Shown: in pieces, positions 28,346-36,824 of the stretch
How the letters are laid out: each line of letters begins with the position of its first letter
Position numbering within the stretch: position 1 is the first letter of the stretch
Assembly (NCBI RefSeq): GCF_900115565.1
Contig: NZ_FOWW01000001.1
Span: forward strand, 124,001 to 188,000
Source of the DNA: Amycolatopsis arida
GTDB lineage: Bacteria; Actinomycetota; Actinomycetes; Mycobacteriales; Pseudonocardiaceae
DNA length: 64,000 nt
Direction of reading: 5' to 3'
Notes under the pieces: model-generated
Databases searched by the model: none
Seen by the model: the letters and a program-made list of their open reading frames with translations, nothing else
What the model was told of the DNA's origin: nothing
Made by a program: the position numbers and the translations under genes

Positions 28346-28620
28346 CGCGGGCTGTTCACGTGCACGAGGCACGCTCCCGCCGGATGGGTGGTTCGGACCG
28401 GGAGGTGGTGGCCGAGTTCGGTGTGCCGTTGGTCGAGGTGGGTGGGCTCCTGCCCGCTCTGGAGTTGGACGGCTTCGCCGAGCGATGTTCCAGCGGCTGG
28501 TGGCATGCCTCCGGCCAGACGGCCACCGTGCTGGAGTGGGCCGACCCGTGAGTGAGGATCGGCTCCGGGCCGCGGCAGCCGATCCACCGCTGACGGGAGG
28601 TTCTTCCTGCTGGGTGCGAG
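28346..28620 (+). repeat. Decayed copy C of the dprA 3' end
   Basis: Third occurrence of the cassette. Near 28358 it matches the HEA.. codons of dprA (GTGCACGAGGCAC), then reads EFGVPLVEVGGLLPALELDG and FAERCSSGWWHASGQTAT before a stop at 28551. The downstream block with CCACCGCTGACGGGA follows. Copies B and C resemble each other more than dprA in the recognition segment (EFGVPLVEVGG against ESGVPLAKVRA). Confidence 0.85.
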
Positions 28621-28683
28621 GTGTGCTCGTCTGCGCGCATCCGAGCTGTGGCGGTGCCATCGGCCGGCTTGCCGGGCCCGTTG

Positions 28684-28773
28684 CCCGATGCCCGAGCCCG
28701 ATGCCCGAGTCCGATGCCCGAGTCCGATGCCCGAGCCCGATGGCCTCCGCCCGATGGCCTCCGCCCGATGGCC
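28684..28773 (+). repeat. 13/14-bp tandem array
   Basis: Four units of YCCGATGCCCGAG (28684-28735) are followed by two units of CCCGATGGCCTCCG (28736-28763) and a partial seventh. The first base alternates C, C, T, T, and the second half of the array has switched to a 14-mer variant. This is a likely variable-number repeat. Confidence 0.9.
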
Positions 28774-28984
28774 GGGGAAGCGTTGCCCGGAGCGGCCGGA
28801 GACGGCTTCGGCGAATCGGGCGATCCCGGCACGTCGACCCGGTGCCGGGCCCGCCGATCCGCGGGCCATCCCGCCCGACCGATGCTCTCGCCCGCCCCAT
28901 CTCGCTCCTCCCGAACCGGTACTCGGATCGAAACGGCGTGGCGATGCTTGACCAGCGATGCGGCTTCGCGCAGCGTCCTGTGTC

Positions 28985-30187
28985 ATGGCGTCCCCCGGAG
29001 AACACCGGTCGGGTTCGGGCACCTCCGGCCGCCGGCCGGACCTCGCGGAGGTGCGCGCCCGCCTGCCACCCGCCGCCACCGAGCTGGTGGACGACTTCGC
29101 CAGGCACCTACGGCTGGAGCGCAACCTCTCGCCGCACACGGTGCGTGCCTACGTGGGTGACGTGCTGTCCCTCCTGGGCTTCCTGCACGGCGTGACCGAC
29201 CCCTCCCGCGGTCGCGCCGCGAACCAGGCCGGCGACGATTCCGGCGGCCCTGGCGGCGCGGCGACCGGCGACAGCCCGAGCGGTGCGAACACCGAGGGCA
29301 GCGGCACGGAACCAGGAGGCGTCGGCGCGGAACCTGGTGCCCCAGTGCGCGGCGGCAGCGAGCGGGGCGAGGCCGATGGCCGACCCGGGCGGGAGCATGC
29401 GGTCATCCTGGACGGGCTCGGCATCGACGTGCTCCGGGCTTGGTTGGCCGGCCAACGGACCACGGGGCTCAGCCGCACGACGCTCTCCCGGCGGGCCGCG
29501 GCCATCCGCACCTTCACGGCCTGGGCCCACCGCGCGGGCATGCTCCCCGCCGACCCGGGGGCTCGCCTGGTCGCTCCCCGCGCGCGCCGGAAGCTGCCCG
29601 GTGTCCTGCGTCCCGATCAGGCCGGTGAGCTGATGAAGGCCGCCGCGTCCGGCGCCGCCGAAGGGGATCCGGTCGCCCTGCGTGATCGGGCCGTGCTGGA
29701 GCTGCTGTACGCGAGCGGGATTCGCGTCTCCGAGCTGTGCGGCCTCGACGTCGACGACGTGGACTTCACCCGCAGGGTGGTCCGGGTGCTGGGCAAGGGC
29801 GCGAAGGAGCGCACGGTGCCGTTCGGGGTGCCCGCGGCCGACGCGCTGCGCGACTGGCTCGACCAGGGCCGACCCCACCTCGCCGCCGCCGTGACCCGGT
29901 CCGTGGGACCGGCGCTGTTCCTGGGCGTTCGCGGTGGTCGGCTCGATCCGCGCGCGGTCCGCCGCACCGTGCACGACGCGGTCGAGGCGGTGCCCGGGGC
30001 CGCCGAGATGGGCCCACACGGGCTGCGGCACTCCGCGGCGACCCATCTCCTGGAGGGCGGAGCCGACCTTCGAAGCGTTCAGGAACTGCTCGGTCACGCT
30101 ACGCTTGCCACGACGCAGCTCTACACTCACGTGACCGTCGAGCGGCTGAAGGCGATTCATGACCGAACCCACCCCCGTGCCCGATGA
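28985..30187 (+). CDS. xerC: Tyrosine recombinase XerC with a low-complexity insertion
   Basis: A 400-residue site-specific recombinase. The N-terminal core-binding domain ([20 protein letters not shown]) is followed by the catalytic domain with Arg in [13 protein letters not shown], Lys in [42 protein letters not shown] and the nucleophile Tyr. With XerD it resolves chromosome dimers at dif. Typical XerC is about 300 residues; the excess is a Gly/Ser/Glu-rich insert of about 70 residues at roughly 62-130, inside the N-terminal domain. The start is uncertain (ATG 28958 or 28985; neither has a clear ribosome site). The gene ends 29 bases inside whiG. Confidence 0.88.
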   Translation: MASPGEHRSGSGTSGRRPDLAEVRARLPPAATELVDDFARHLRLERNLSPHTVRAYVGDVLSLLGFLHGVTDPSRGRAANQAGDDSGGPGGAATGDSPSGANTEGSGTEPGGVGAEPGAPVRGGSERGEADGRPGREHAVILDGLGIDVLRAWLAGQRTTGLSRTTLSRRAAAIRTFTAWAHRAGMLPADPGARLVAPRARRKLPGVLRPDQAGELMKAAASGAAEGDPVALRDRAVLELLYASGIRVSELCGLDVDDVDFTRRVVRVLGKGAKERTVPFGVPAADALRDWLDQGRPHLAAAVTRSVGPALFLGVRGGRLDPRAVRRTVHDAVEAVPGAAEMGPHGLRHSAATHLLEGGADLRSVQELLGHATLATTQLYTHVTVERLKAIHDRTHPRAR

Positions 30188-31139
30188 TTTCGGGGGAGAT
30201 TTGGCAGACCCCGCGTTGGCGTCCTACATGCGAGTGACCACCGAGCAGGCCGACCGTCCCGGCGGCCTCCTCCGGCGGGCGGCGAGCACGGGGGCGGGCA
30301 CCGCGCAGCGCGACGGCGGCCGGTCCGCCGACCGGACGTGCGGGCAGGCGGCGGGACAGGGCGACGGTCATGTCAACGATGTCGAGGCGGGCATCCAGGC
30401 CCTGTGGGAACAGTTCATCCGGTCACCCCAGCAACGCATCCGCGACCGCCTGGTGCTCCACTACGCCCCGCTGGTGAAGTACGTCGCCGGCAGGGTGGGT
30501 ACCGGCCTGCCCACCCACATCGACGTGGGTGATCTCGTGCAGTCGGGCATCTTCGGTCTCGTCGACGCCATCGAGAAGTTCGACCCGGAACGCGGCCTGC
30601 GCTTCGAGACCTATGCCATGCAGCGCATCCGCGGCGCCATCCTTGACGACCTTCGCTCGCAGGACTGGGTGCCCCGCGTGGTGCGCAGCCGCGCCCGGGA
30701 GGCCGAGCGTGCCCTGGAGCGTCTCGGTGCCCGCCTGCACCGCACCCCGACGGACGCCGAGCTCGCCGACGAGCTCGGTATCTCGCTCGACGAGCTGCGC
30801 GACCTCTACGGCCAACTGCAGCTCACCAGCGTGGTCGCCCTCGAGGACCTGGTCACGGCCGGGAAGGACTGCGGCTCGCTGGTCGACACCCTGGCCGACG
30901 ACGACGCGGTGGATCCCGTCGCCATCCTGGTGGACCAGGACAACCGCCGGCAGCTGGCCGAGGCGATCGCCCACCTCACCGAGCGGGACCGGGTCGTGGT
31001 GAGCCTCTACTACTTCGAGAACCTCACGCTCGCCGAGATCGGGAAGGTGCTCGGGGTGACCGAGTCCCGGGTCAGCCAGCTGCACACCCGCGCGGTGCTG
31101 CGGCTGCGGGCGAAGCTGATGGAACAGGCCACCGTCTGA
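30159..31139 (+). CDS. whiG: RNA polymerase sigma factor, WhiG/FliA type
   Basis: A 326-residue sigma-28 family factor. It has region 2 ([17 protein letters not shown], then [18 protein letters not shown]), region 3 ([20 protein letters not shown]) and region 4 ([20 protein letters not shown]). The sequence follows Streptomyces WhiG closely in regions 2 and 4; WhiG starts aerial hyphae on the sporulation path, and FliA-type homologues drive motility genes. About 85 residues precede region 1.2, longer than in Streptomyces, so a later start (for example ATG 30228) is possible. ATG 30159 overlaps the xerC end by 29 bases. Confidence 0.9.
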   Translation: MTEPTPVPDDFGGDLADPALASYMRVTTEQADRPGGLLRRAASTGAGTAQRDGGRSADRTCGQAAGQGDGHVNDVEAGIQALWEQFIRSPQQRIRDRLVLHYAPLVKYVAGRVGTGLPTHIDVGDLVQSGIFGLVDAIEKFDPERGLRFETYAMQRIRGAILDDLRSQDWVPRVVRSRAREAERALERLGARLHRTPTDAELADELGISLDELRDLYGQLQLTSVVALEDLVTAGKDCGSLVDTLADDDAVDPVAILVDQDNRRQLAEAIAHLTERDRVVVSLYYFENLTLAEIGKVLGVTESRVSQLHTRAVLRLRAKLMEQATV

Positions 31140-31506
31140 CGGCACCTCCTCCCGTCCCGCCTCGGGCCGCCCTGCCTTCTTCACCCCCGGCCCCTCCCTC
31201 CTCCCGCTCGGCTCGGTTAGTGGTGGTCGGCCAGCCGGCGGAACTGGGCCAGGCAACGGCCGGCCGGCGGTGCTGGAGCAGGCAACGGTCAACTGGCCGG
31301 CGGCACGGAAGCAGGCGACGTCGGCCGGCCGGCGGCGGCGCGCGGCCAGGCAGCGCGGCCGGTGAGGCAGCGGTGGCCGGCCAGGCATCGGTCGACCAGG
31401 TAAAGCGGTGGCCGGCCGGGCTGTCGGGTACGGCTGGCGGTGGGTCGCCTGGTCGAGGCACGCCGCCCACGCGCTCGCCAGCCGAACCCCGGGTCGGGGC
31501 TCGGGC
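31140..31506. other. Convergent intergenic region between whiG and the M23 gene
   Basis: These 367 bases have no supported gene. The first 80 are C-rich; the rest carries degenerate repeats of an AGGCANCGG motif (31251-31406) mixed with GGCCGGCC tracts that can fold extensively and may end both convergent transcripts. Confidence 0.7.
31251..31406. repeat. Degenerate AGGCANCGG repeats
   Basis: Matches to AGGCA(A/T/G)CGG or close variants begin at 31251, 31280, 31313, 31348, 31365, 31383 and 31398, separated by GGCCGGCC-type tracts. The spacings of 29, 33, 35, 17, 18 and 15 bases are irregular, so this is a decayed local repeat and not an array. Confidence 0.5.
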
Positions 31507-32172
31507 TCATCCCGACCACGGTTTCAGCCGGAAGCGGGTTTCCGGTCCCACCAGGCGCAGCGGGTTCAGGTACTCGGCACCCCGCCGGACACCCCAGTGC
31601 AGGCAGGCCGCCGCCGGGCATCCCGGGTGGCCGGTGACGACCTCGCCGATCACCTGGCCGCGAAACACCTGGTCACCCACCACCACCCCGGGGACCAGTG
31701 GCTCGTACGTGGTGCGCAGACCCCCGTCGTGGTCGATGGACACCACACCGCGCCCGGCGAGCGTCCCCGAGAACACGACCACGCCCTCCCCGGCGGCGAG
31801 CACCGGTTGCCCGGGCGCGGCCCCGAGGTCGACCCCGCGGTGCCCCGAGCCGTAGGAAGTGGCCGGCGGGTCGAAGTTCCGGGTCACCGGCGGGTCCGGC
31901 GACAGCGGCCAGCCGAAGCGGGGATCCAGCGCCGCCGAGTGAGCTCGCACCGGCTCGTACCGGGACGTCACCGCAAGGGTGCCCGACTCGTGCGTGCCCG
32001 GCGTGGGGAGCGGCGGCAGCACGGTCGCCGCCGGCCGGGGGAGCGCCGGGGTGTGGGTCTCCGGCGGGGGTTGGGCGTGTGCCGCGCCCTCCGGCGGCCA
32101 TGGCGGGACGGACACCAATGGCAGGACCAGGACCAGGACCAGCGCCAGCAGCGGGCGGGGGATCGAGCTCAT
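31507..32172 (-). CDS. Secreted M23-family protein, probably catalytically degenerate
   Basis: A 221-residue exported protein (signal peptide SSIPRPLLALVLVLVLPLVS) with a Pro-rich linker and a C-terminal LytM/M23 domain. The zinc ligands appear kept: HRGVDLGA (His and Asp) and the His of ACLHWGVRRG. But the His after the GLRTTYE segment is Glu, and the first His of the usual HxH is Cys (CLH), so the catalytic histidines look lost. Such forms often act as activators of cell-wall amidases. It is the counterpart of Rv2891, which also lies beside rpsB in M. tuberculosis (from memory). It is divergent from rpsB. Confidence 0.85.
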   Translation of the reverse strand: MSSIPRPLLALVLVLVLPLVSVPPWPPEGAAHAQPPPETHTPALPRPAATVLPPLPTPGTHESGTLAVTSRYEPVRAHSAALDPRFGWPLSPDPPVTRNFDPPATSYGSGHRGVDLGAAPGQPVLAAGEGVVVFSGTLAGRGVVSIDHDGGLRTTYEPLVPGVVVGDQVFRGQVIGEVVTGHPGCPAAACLHWGVRRGAEYLNPLRLVGPETRFRLKPWSG

Positions 32173-32624
32173 GGCTCCAGGGTCGGGGGGCGGGGCGCGG
32201 TGTGGGGGCCGTCGTAGGAATCTGTGGACAACGGGGGTCGATGTGGATAACCGGCGTCGGAGGGGGTTGCCGGTGCGGAGGAGGTCGGTGGGGCGGCGTA
32301 CACTGTCCTCCGCAGTCTGTGTTCACACGGGCTGACTCCGCGTGCACGTGCGCGCTCCACACCAATGGGAGCAATCCAGTGGAGCACGGCGCCCGGCGGT
32401 CCCAGCGGCTGCCGGACGTCCACGATCGGTGACCGGCACGGGTGACAGCGGGCGGAAGCCCCACCACCAGGCCGGCACGACAGGGACGACCAGGCGACCG
32501 AAGGGTCCGGGCACCGGCACGGGCACCAGGGCGGCTGTCCACCCGGCCAGCCGCGACAAAACCGACCACGCGTGCCGGAGCCTACGCCCCGGCGCGCCAG
32601 ACACGAAGAGGTGCGAACCCGGCC
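32173..32624. other. Divergent promoter region and rpsB leader
   Basis: These 452 bases between the M23 start and rpsB hold two DnaA-box-like 9-mers (32223-32250) and a possible -10 element TACACT at 32299-32304 without a convincing -35. The remaining roughly 320 bases would be the rpsB leader. Open frames here show no gene features. Confidence 0.6.
32223..32250 (-). promoter_or_regulatory. Two DnaA-box-like sites between the M23 gene and rpsB
   Basis: TGTGGACAA (32223-32231) and TGTGGATAA (32242-32250) read on the reverse strand as TTGTCCACA and TTATCCACA, the actinobacterial and the E. coli consensus boxes. They share orientation and are offset by 19 bp, about 50 bases upstream of the M23 start. 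DnaA binding is inferred. Confidence 0.5.
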
Positions 32625-33485
32625 ATGGCCGTCGTCACCATGAAGCAGCTGCTCGACTCCGGCGTGCACTTCGGGCACCAGACCCGCCGCTGGAACCCGA
32701 AGATGAAGCGCTACATCTTCACCGAGCGCAACGGCATCTACATCATCGATCTGCAGCAGACGCTGAGCTACATCGACCGCGCCTTCGAGTTCATCAAGGA
32801 GACGGTCGCCCATGGCGGCACCATCCTGTTCGTCGGCACCAAGAAGCAGGCGCAGGAAGCCATCGCCAAGGAGGCGCAGCGCGTGGGCATGCCCTACGTC
32901 AACCAGCGCTGGCTCGGCGGCATGCTCACCAACTTCCAGACCGTGCACAAGCGGCTGCAGCGCCTCAAGGAGCTCGAGGCGCAGGAGCAGACCGGCGGCT
33001 TCCAGGGCCTGACCAAGCGCGAGATCCTCACGCTCACCCGCGAGAAGGACAAGCTGGAGAAGACCCTCGGCGGCATTCGCGACATGTCGAAGGTGCCGAG
33101 CGCGGTGTGGATCGTCGACACCAAGAAGGAGCACATCGCCGTCGGCGAGGCGCGCAAGCTCAACATCCCGGTCGTGGCGATCCTGGACACCAACTGCGAC
33201 CCGGACGAGGTCGACTACCCGATCCCCGGCAACGACGACGCCATCCGCTCCGCCGCGCTGCTCACCAAGGTGGTCGCCGAGGCGGCGGCCGCCGGGCTGA
33301 TGGCGCGCTCGGGCCGCAACGGTGCCGCCGCGGAAGGCCAGGACAAGCCGGAGCCCGGTGTGGCCTCCGACGAGCCGCTCGCCGAGTGGGAGAAGGAGCT
33401 GCTCGCCGGCGGCGAGCCGGCCGCGGCCGGCGCGGAGCAGGCCGGCGAGAACGTCGAGGCCGGCTCCCGGCAGACCACCTCCTGA
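32625..33485 (+). CDS. rpsB: 30S ribosomal protein S2
   Basis: A 286-residue S2 starting [20 protein letters not shown], with [12 protein letters not shown]-like and [13 protein letters not shown] core segments and [16 protein letters not shown]. The acidic, Ala-rich tail of about 45 residues is longer than in E. coli. ATG with AGAGGTG upstream. It is followed by tsf after 49 bases, the universal rpsB-tsf pair. Confidence 0.97.
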   Translation: MAVVTMKQLLDSGVHFGHQTRRWNPKMKRYIFTERNGIYIIDLQQTLSYIDRAFEFIKETVAHGGTILFVGTKKQAQEAIAKEAQRVGMPYVNQRWLGGMLTNFQTVHKRLQRLKELEAQEQTGGFQGLTKREILTLTREKDKLEKTLGGIRDMSKVPSAVWIVDTKKEHIAVGEARKLNIPVVAILDTNCDPDEVDYPIPGNDDAIRSAALLTKVVAEAAAAGLMARSGRNGAAAEGQDKPEPGVASDEPLAEWEKELLAGGEPAAAGAEQAGENVEAGSRQTTS

Positions 33486-33534
33486 TCCACGGCCCAGCTA
33501 CCCACCCACACGCCCCCAGGGGAGAAGGAAAACG

Positions 33535-34350
33535 ATGGCGAACTACACCGCGGCGGACGTCAAGCGCCTCCGCGAGCTGACCGGCGCCGGCATGATGAAC
33601 TGCAAGAAGGCGCTGGAGGACAGCGAAGGAGACTTCGACAAGGCCGTCGAGTACCTGCGCATCAAGGGCGCCAAGGACGTCGGCAAGCGGGCCGAGCGGG
33701 CCACCGCCGAGGGCCTGGTCGCCGGCGACGGCGGCGTGCTGATCGAGCTCAACTCGGAGACCGACTTCGTCGCCAAGAACGAGGAGTTCCAGCAGCTCGC
33801 CGACCGGATCGTCGGCGTGCAGAAGGAGGTCCGCACCGACGACGTCGAGCAGCTCAAGTCCGCCGAGCTGGACGGCAAGACCGTCAACGACGCGATCCAG
33901 GAGCTCTCCGCCAAGATCGGCGAGAAGATTGAGCTGCGCCGCGCCGTGGCCTTTGACGGCACCGTCGCCACCTACCTGCACCGCCGCGGCGCCGGCCTGC
34001 CGCCGGCCGTCGGGGTGCTCGTCGAGTACACCGGTGACGACGCCGACGCCGCGCGGGGCGCCGCCCTGCAGGTCGCGGCGCTCAAGCCGAAGTACCTCAA
34101 CCGCGACGAGGTTCCGGCCGAGATCGTCGAGAACGAGCGGAGCATCGCCGAGCGCACCGCCCGCGAGGAGGGCAAGCCCGAGCAGGCCCTTCCCAAGATC
34201 GTCGAGGGCAAGGTCAACGCCTTCTTCAAGGACACCGTGCTGCTCGAGCAGCCGTCGGTGACCGACAACAAGAAGACGGTCAAGGCCCTGCTCGACGCGG
34301 CCGGCGTCACGGTCACCCGGTTCGTCCGGTTCGAGGTGGGCCAGCAGTAG
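33535..34350 (+). CDS. tsf: Translation elongation factor Ts
   Basis: A 271-residue EF-Ts, full actinobacterial length. It has the [21 protein letters not shown]-like start, the nucleotide-exchange motif [13 protein letters not shown] and the C-terminal core [19 protein letters not shown]. It catalyses GDP release from EF-Tu. A strong GGGGAGAAGGAA site precedes the ATG. A long hairpin follows the stop. Confidence 0.97.
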   Translation: MANYTAADVKRLRELTGAGMMNCKKALEDSEGDFDKAVEYLRIKGAKDVGKRAERATAEGLVAGDGGVLIELNSETDFVAKNEEFQQLADRIVGVQKEVRTDDVEQLKSAELDGKTVNDAIQELSAKIGEKIELRRAVAFDGTVATYLHRRGAGLPPAVGVLVEYTGDDADAARGAALQVAALKPKYLNRDEVPAEIVENERSIAERTAREEGKPEQALPKIVEGKVNAFFKDTVLLEQPSVTDNKKTVKALLDAAGVTVTRFVRFEVGQQ

Positions 34351-34365
34351 CACCATCCGCACGAC

Positions 34366-34410
34366 CAACTGTGCCCCGTCTCCGGCCACGTCGGGGACGG
34401 GGCACGGTTG
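34366..34410 (+). terminator. Terminator after tsf
   Basis: CAACTGTGCCCCGTCTCC (34366-34383) pairs with GGGGACGGGGCACGGTTG (34393-34410) over 18 positions, two of them G-U pairs, with a 9-base loop. It lies 15 bases past the tsf stop and should end the rpsB-tsf transcript. Confidence 0.8.
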
Positions 34411-34434
34411 TGGGGGACCACGGGGTACCAAGGA

Positions 34435-34493
34435 GACCGAAAGCAAGCAGACCGCCGCAGCGTCGTGACCTGGCCGACAGCTCGCTTTCGGTC
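34435..34493. promoter_or_regulatory. Inverted repeat GACCGAAAGC/GCTTTCGGTC in the pyrH leader
   Basis: Perfect 10-bp arms at 34435-34444 and 34484-34493 enclose 39 bases, about 95 bases before the pyrH ATG. It could be a 5'-UTR stem or a pair of operator half-sites. No known pyrimidine regulatory motif is recognised. Confidence 0.4.
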
Positions 34494-34586
34494 GGATTGG
34501 TATCTACCAGCACTGTTCGGATCGAGGCAGGCGGACGCCGGGGCCGAGGGACGCACCGCCCCACCCCGCCGGACACAGGAGGCGAG

Positions 34587-35333
34587 ATGAGTGCAGAGCG
34601 GCCCGACGGGGGCTACCGGCGGGTGTTGATCAAGCTGGGTGGCGAGATGTTCGGCGGCGGCGCGGTCGGGGTCGACCCCGACGTCGTGCACTCGGTGGCC
34701 GTGCAGATCGCGAACGTGGTTCGCACCGGAGTGCAGATGGCGGTGGTCATCGGCGGCGGCAACTATTTCCGCGGTGCCGAGCTGTCCCAGCGCGGCATGG
34801 ACCGCGACAGGGCCGACTACATGGCGATGCTCGGTACCGTGATGAACTCGCTCGCGCTACAGGACTTCCTGGAGAAGGAGGGCGTGCCCACCCGCGTGCA
34901 GACGGCCATCACCATGGGCCAGGTCGCCGAGCCCTACATCCCCCGCCGCGCCGAGCGCCACCTCGAGAAGGGCCGCGTCGTGATCTTCGGCGCCGGCACC
35001 GGGATGCCGTACTTCTCCACCGACACCGCCGCCGCCCAGCGCGCGCTGGAAATTGGGTGCGAGGCGGTGCTGATGGCCAAGGCGGTCGACGGTGTCTACA
35101 CCGCCGACCCGAGGAGCGACCCGACCGCGAGGATGTTCCACGAGGTCACCCATCGCGAGGTGCTGGAACGCGGGCTCAAGGTCGCCGACGCCACCGCGTT
35201 CAGCCTCTGCATGGACAACCGGATGCCGATCATCGTGTTCAACCTTCTCACCGAGGGGAACATCGCCCGCGCGGTGCGTGGTGAGAGGATCGGCACACTG
35301 GTCAGCACACCCCCGTGCCCGGAGCCGGTATAG
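34587..35333 (+). CDS. pyrH: UMP kinase
   Basis: A 248-residue amino-acid-kinase-fold UMP kinase with [40 protein letters not shown] and [13 protein letters not shown]. It phosphorylates UMP to UDP as a hexamer regulated by GTP and UTP. Start ATG after AGGAGGCGAG. pyrH-frr-cdsA is the conserved order. The region between tsf and pyrH is an independent promoter region, as tsf ends in a terminator. Confidence 0.97.
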   Translation: MSAERPDGGYRRVLIKLGGEMFGGGAVGVDPDVVHSVAVQIANVVRTGVQMAVVIGGGNYFRGAELSQRGMDRDRADYMAMLGTVMNSLALQDFLEKEGVPTRVQTAITMGQVAEPYIPRRAERHLEKGRVVIFGAGTGMPYFSTDTAAAQRALEIGCEAVLMAKAVDGVYTADPRSDPTARMFHEVTHREVLERGLKVADATAFSLCMDNRMPIIVFNLLTEGNIARAVRGERIGTLVSTPPCPEPV

Positions 35334-35382
35334 ACCCGCTGCGGCGCCGGTCGCCACAGCCGCCACAGAGCAAGGAGTAGCC

Positions 35383-35940
35383 GTGATCGACGAGACCCTT
35401 CTCGACGCCGAGGAGAAGATGGAAAAGGCGGTGTCCGTCGCCAAGGAGGACCTGGCGACGGTGCGCACCGGCAGGGCGACGCCCGCGATGTTCTCCCGCA
35501 TCGTCGTCGAGTACTACGGCGCGCCCACCCCGCTGAACCAGCTGGCGAGCGTGAACATCCCCGAGGCGCGGATGGCCGTGATCAAGCCCTACGACGTCAG
35601 CCAGCTCGGCGAGATCGAGAAGGCCATCCGGGACTCCGACCTCGGCGTGAACCCGGGCAACGACGGCCAGGTCATCCGGGTGGTCATCCCGCAGCTCACC
35701 GAGGAGCGGCGCAAGGAGATGGTGAAGATCGCCAAGAGCAAGGGCGAGGACGCCAGGGTCTCCATCCGCAGCGTGCGCCGCAAGGCGAAGGAGGAGCTCG
35801 ACCGGATCGCCAGGGACGGCGAGGCCGGCGAGGACGACGTGGTGCGCGCGGAGAAGGAGCTGCAGAACCTGACCGACAAGTACGTCCACCAGGTCGACGA
35901 GCTCGTCAAGCACAAAGAAGCCGAACTGCTCGAGGTGTGA
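35383..35940 (+). CDS. frr: Ribosome recycling factor
   Basis: A 185-residue RRF, exactly the family length. It has [34 protein letters not shown] and the C-terminal [16 protein letters not shown] helix. It splits post-termination ribosomes together with EF-G. GTG start behind AAGGAG, 49 bases after pyrH. Confidence 0.97.
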   Translation: MIDETLLDAEEKMEKAVSVAKEDLATVRTGRATPAMFSRIVVEYYGAPTPLNQLASVNIPEARMAVIKPYDVSQLGEIEKAIRDSDLGVNPGNDGQVIRVVIPQLTEERRKEMVKIAKSKGEDARVSIRSVRRKAKEELDRIARDGEAGEDDVVRAEKELQNLTDKYVHQVDELVKHKEAELLEV

Positions 35941-35968
35941 CGGTCACGTGGGCAGGGTGGGAGCGAGA

Positions 35969-36823
35969 GTGAGCGAGGAGAGCCCGGGCGCCGCCGACTC
36001 GCCGGGGAAGTCCTCGCGCGCCGGCCGGAACCTGCCGGCCGCGATCGCGGTGGGTGTGGTGCTCGGCGCGGCGATCCTGGTGTCGCTGCTCACCGTGCGG
36101 TACCTGTTCATCGGGATCATCGCCGCCGCGATCGTGGTCGGCACGGTCGAGCTGGCCGGCGCGCTGCGCCGGGCGGCCGAGATCCGGGTCACGCTGGTGC
36201 CGGTGCTGGCCGGCGGCCAGGCGATGATCTGGCTGGCCTGGCCGTTCGGCCAGCAGGGCGTGCTCACCGCGTTCGTGCTCACCGTGCTGGCCTGCCTGCT
36301 CTGGCGGTTGCCCGGCGGCGCGCAGGGCTACCTGCGGGACGTCGGCGCGTCCGTCTTCGCCGTGGCGTACCTGCCGCTGTTCGCGGCGTTCGCGGCCATG
36401 TTGGTGCCACCCGCGGACGGGGTGGGCAGGGTGCTCACCTTCATGATCGTCGTGGTGGCGTCGGACACCGGAGGCTACGTCGCCGGGGTGCTGGGCGGCC
36501 GCCACCCGATGGCGCCGTCGATCAGCCCGAAGAAGACCTGGGAGGGCTTCGCCGGCTCGCTCACCGCGGGAATCGTGGCCGGCGCGCTCAGCCTCGCGCT
36601 GTTGCTCGAAGGGCAGGCGTGGCAGGGCGTGCTCTTCGGCGCGGCGATCGTGCTCACCGCGACCCTCGGTGACCTCGTGGAGTCGCTGATCAAGCGGGAT
36701 CTCGGGATCAAGGACATGGGCTCGCTGCTGCCCGGCCACGGCGGTCTGATGGACCGGCTGGACTCGTTGCTGCCCTCCGCGGTCGTGTCCTGGCTACTGT
36801 TGACCGCCTTCGTTCCCGGGTAG
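35969..36823 (+). CDS. cdsA: Phosphatidate cytidylyltransferase
   Basis: A 284-residue polytopic enzyme making CDP-diacylglycerol from CTP and phosphatidate. The signature SPKKTWEGFAGS and the C-terminal KRDLGIKDMGSLLPGHGGLM with DRLDS are complete; about seven to eight membrane segments. Three in-frame GTG codons (35948, 35957, 35969) compete as start; the last has the best purine-rich site, and the soluble tail before the first helix stays short. It ends 1 base from the convergent VOC gene. Confidence 0.93.
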   Translation: MSEESPGAADSPGKSSRAGRNLPAAIAVGVVLGAAILVSLLTVRYLFIGIIAAAIVVGTVELAGALRRAAEIRVTLVPVLAGGQAMIWLAWPFGQQGVLTAFVLTVLACLLWRLPGGAQGYLRDVGASVFAVAYLPLFAAFAAMLVPPADGVGRVLTFMIVVVASDTGGYVAGVLGGRHPMAPSISPKKTWEGFAGSLTAGIVAGALSLALLLEGQAWQGVLFGAAIVLTATLGDLVESLIKRDLGIKDMGSLLPGHGGLMDRLDSLLPSAVVSWLLLTAFVPG

Positions 36824-36824
36824 C

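Larger units (their letters stand above)
27756..28984. other. 1.2-kb repeat-rich gap between dprA and xerC
   Basis: The gap contains two decayed copies of the dprA 3' end (27857-28620), a 13-bp tandem array (28684-28773) and about 200 bases of unique sequence before xerC. Several frames are open for 100 to 600 codons on both strands because of high GC content and repeats, but none shows a start with a ribosome site plus a recognisable fold. Confidence 0.8.

Noticed and set aside
28231-28551. A separate 106-residue gene containing a DprA-like winged helix
   Set aside because: It is one of the decayed dprA 3'-end copies: the frame before the HTH is unrelated, there is no ribosome site, and the matching copy B is not open in the same way.
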